This document shows, piece after piece, positions 4,406 through 5,465 of a stretch of DNA of 5,465 nucleotides (position 1 is its first letter; every line of letters starts with the position of its first letter). The notes under the pieces were generated by a model. It had not been told where the DNA came from. It did not search any database and saw only the letters and a list, made by a program, of their open reading frames with translations. Location: contig USIU01000089.1 of assembly GCA_900554745.1 (NCBI GenBank), forward strand, positions 1-5,465. The letters run 5' to 3'. The translations under genes and the position numbers were made by a program. The stretch comes from an uncultured Leuconostoc sp. Its GTDB lineage: Bacteria; Bacillota; Bacilli; Lactobacillales; Lactobacillaceae.

Positions 4406-5465
4406 ATGAAGTATGATGAAGTAGCAAAGCGCGTGGCAAACGCGGTCGACCAAGACAACATTATTGCTGCAGCGCACTGTGCCACACGGTTACGTCTTGT
4501 TGTCAAAGATGTCAACAAAATCGATCAAACGGCTTTAGATAATGATCCGGATTTGAAGGGGACCTTTAATGCAAATGGTCAGTATCAAATCATTGTTGGG
4601 CCTGGTGATGTGAATGGCGTTTATGACGAATTTGTGAAGCTAACTGGCGTTAAACAAGCGTCAACGGATGATTTGAAACAGATTGCAGCACAAGCTGGTA
4701 AGAAAAATCCAATCATGGATTTGATTAAAATCCTGTCAGATATCTTCGTACCGTTAATTCCAGCATTGGTGGCTGGTGGTCTATTGATGGCGTTAAACAA
4801 TATCTTGACCGGTGCGGGGATGTTTGGGCCAAAGTCATTGGTGCAAATGTTTCCACAAATCACCGGCCTAGCTGAGATGGTTAACCTAATGGCATCGGCC
4901 CCCTTTGCTTTTCTACCTATTTTGATTGGGATTACAGCTACACGCCGGTTTGGCGGGAGTGAAATTCTTGGGGCTGCGGCCGGCATGATGCTGGTGATGC
5001 CAAGTTTGGTCAACGGTTATAACGTCGCTGAAGCTGTTGCCACGGGTAAGATGCCAACTTGGGATTTGTTTGGTTTGCATGTTGCCCAAGCCGGTTACCA
5101 AGGTCAAGTGTTACCAATTATCGGGGTGGCCTTTATTCTTGCCACTTTGGAAAAGTTCTTCCACAAGCACTTGAAAGGGGCGATTGACTTTACCTTCACG
5201 CCAATGCTTGCGATGTTGATTACCGGATTCGTAACGTTCATTGTTGTTGGACCAATTTTGCGCGTGATCTCAAACGGCATCACTGATGGTTTGACTTGGA
5301 TGGTGACAACATTTGGCTTTATTGGTTATGGTATCTTTGGATCATTCTATTCAGCCATTGTGATTACTGGCTTGCATCAAAGTTTCCCAGCGATTGAAAC
5401 ACAATTGTTAGCCAATATCGCCAAAACTGGTGGTGACTTTATCTTCCCAATTGCTGCTTCAGCTA
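4406..5465 (+). CDS. PTS sugar permease EIIBC, sucrose/trehalose branch (3' end outside window)
   Basis: This membrane permease imports a disaccharide and phosphorylates it using phosphate from EIIA. The first 353 codons are present and the frame is open at the window edge. Residues 1-80 form the EIIB domain, with phospho-accepting Cys25 in HCATRLRL and the KGTFNANGQYQIIVG stretch typical of this branch. From about 103 the EIIC membrane domain follows, with DIFVPLIPALVAGGLLMALNN, GYQGQVLPI (230-238) and the signature GLHQSFPAIE (322-331). ATG 4406 follows GAGGG (4394-4398) with a 7-base gap. The EIIB half resembles Bacillus SacP (sucrose) and TreP (trehalose) about equally, so the sugar is not assigned. 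Whether an EIIA domain is fused lies outside the window. Related family members have HH where this one has HQ (324-325). A divergent LacI-family repressor, a cre site and a palindromic operator indicate substrate induction and catabolite repression. Confidence 0.94.
   Translation, partial: MKYDEVAKRVANAVDQDNIIAAAHCATRLRLVVKDVNKIDQTALDNDPDLKGTFNANGQYQIIVGPGDVNGVYDEFVKLTGVKQASTDDLKQIAAQAGKKNPIMDLIKILSDIFVPLIPALVAGGLLMALNNILTGAGMFGPKSLVQMFPQITGLAEMVNLMASAPFAFLPILIGITATRRFGGSEILGAAAGMMLVMPSLVNGYNVAEAVATGKMPTWDLFGLHVAQAGYQGQVLPIIGVAFILATLEKFFHKHLKGAIDFTFTPMLAMLITGFVTFIVVGPILRVISNGITDGLTWMVTTFGFIGYGIFGSFYSAIVITGLHQSFPAIETQLLANIAKTGGDFIFPIAASA

Noticed and set aside
4221..4439. N-terminal extension of the repressor frame to an ATG at 4439
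   Set aside because: The 73 extra residues match nothing typical of LacI proteins, overlap the PTS start and cover the promoter, cre site and operator.
4621..5107. Two minus-strand open frames opposite the EIIBC gene
   Set aside because: Both are antisense to a strongly recognisable permease and have no supporting motif.
1..5465. CRISPR, tRNA/rRNA, insertion sequences or phage genes
   Set aside because: No regularly spaced repeats, cloverleaf sequences, transposase motifs or terminal inverted repeats were seen on reading both strands.

Overview
The window looks like ordinary chromosome from a low-to-mid-GC lactic acid bacterium. The best fit is the Weissella/Leuconostoc side of the Lactobacillaceae. 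The reasons are the glnR-glnA pair with a TGTNA-N7-TNACA GlnR box, Gram-positive Shine-Dalgarno sites, a CcpA-type cre site, a PTS sugar transporter and strong use of TTG for leucine in glnA. The genus is inferred from the style of the proteins and was not tested by a search.

Layout from left to right: (1) the last codons of an unidentified upstream gene, closed by a terminator (54-78). (2) A nitrogen operon, glnR-glnA (186-1917). It sits behind a perfect 7-bp-arm GlnR operator at 107-127, has a 9-bp hairpin between its two genes, and ends in a terminator at 1957-1985. (3) A two-gene unit (2034-3211) coding for a YitT-type membrane protein and, two bases later, a 61-residue tautomerase of the 4-oxalocrotonate family. 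(4) A strong bidirectional terminator (3216-3250) separating that unit from a convergent gene. (5) A LacI-family repressor on the minus strand (3249-4220). (6) A 185-bp divergent control region. (7) The first 353 codons of a PTS EIIBC sugar permease of the sucrose/trehalose branch (4406 to the window end).

The genes form two control circuits. In the first, GlnR and glutamine synthetase are co-transcribed behind a GlnR box, the standard feedback pair in which glutamine-bound GS activates GlnR. In this copy the GlnR C-terminal tail is unusually short, which could change that feedback. In the second, the repressor and transporter diverge from a compact control region. The transporter promoter (TTGCAA-17-TACAAT) has a consensus-perfect cre site over its spacer and -10 element, then a GAACCGGTTC palindrome just after the predicted transcription start. 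This reads as a catabolite-repressed, substrate-induced sugar uptake gene.

I found no CRISPR array, tRNA or rRNA gene, insertion sequence, phage gene or clearly new multi-gene system. The points worth a second look are regulatory or are small protein variants: the short GlnR tail, the glnR-glnA hairpin, the paired palindromes before the PTS gene, the Arg-to-His change in the tautomerase, and the charged tail on the YitT protein.
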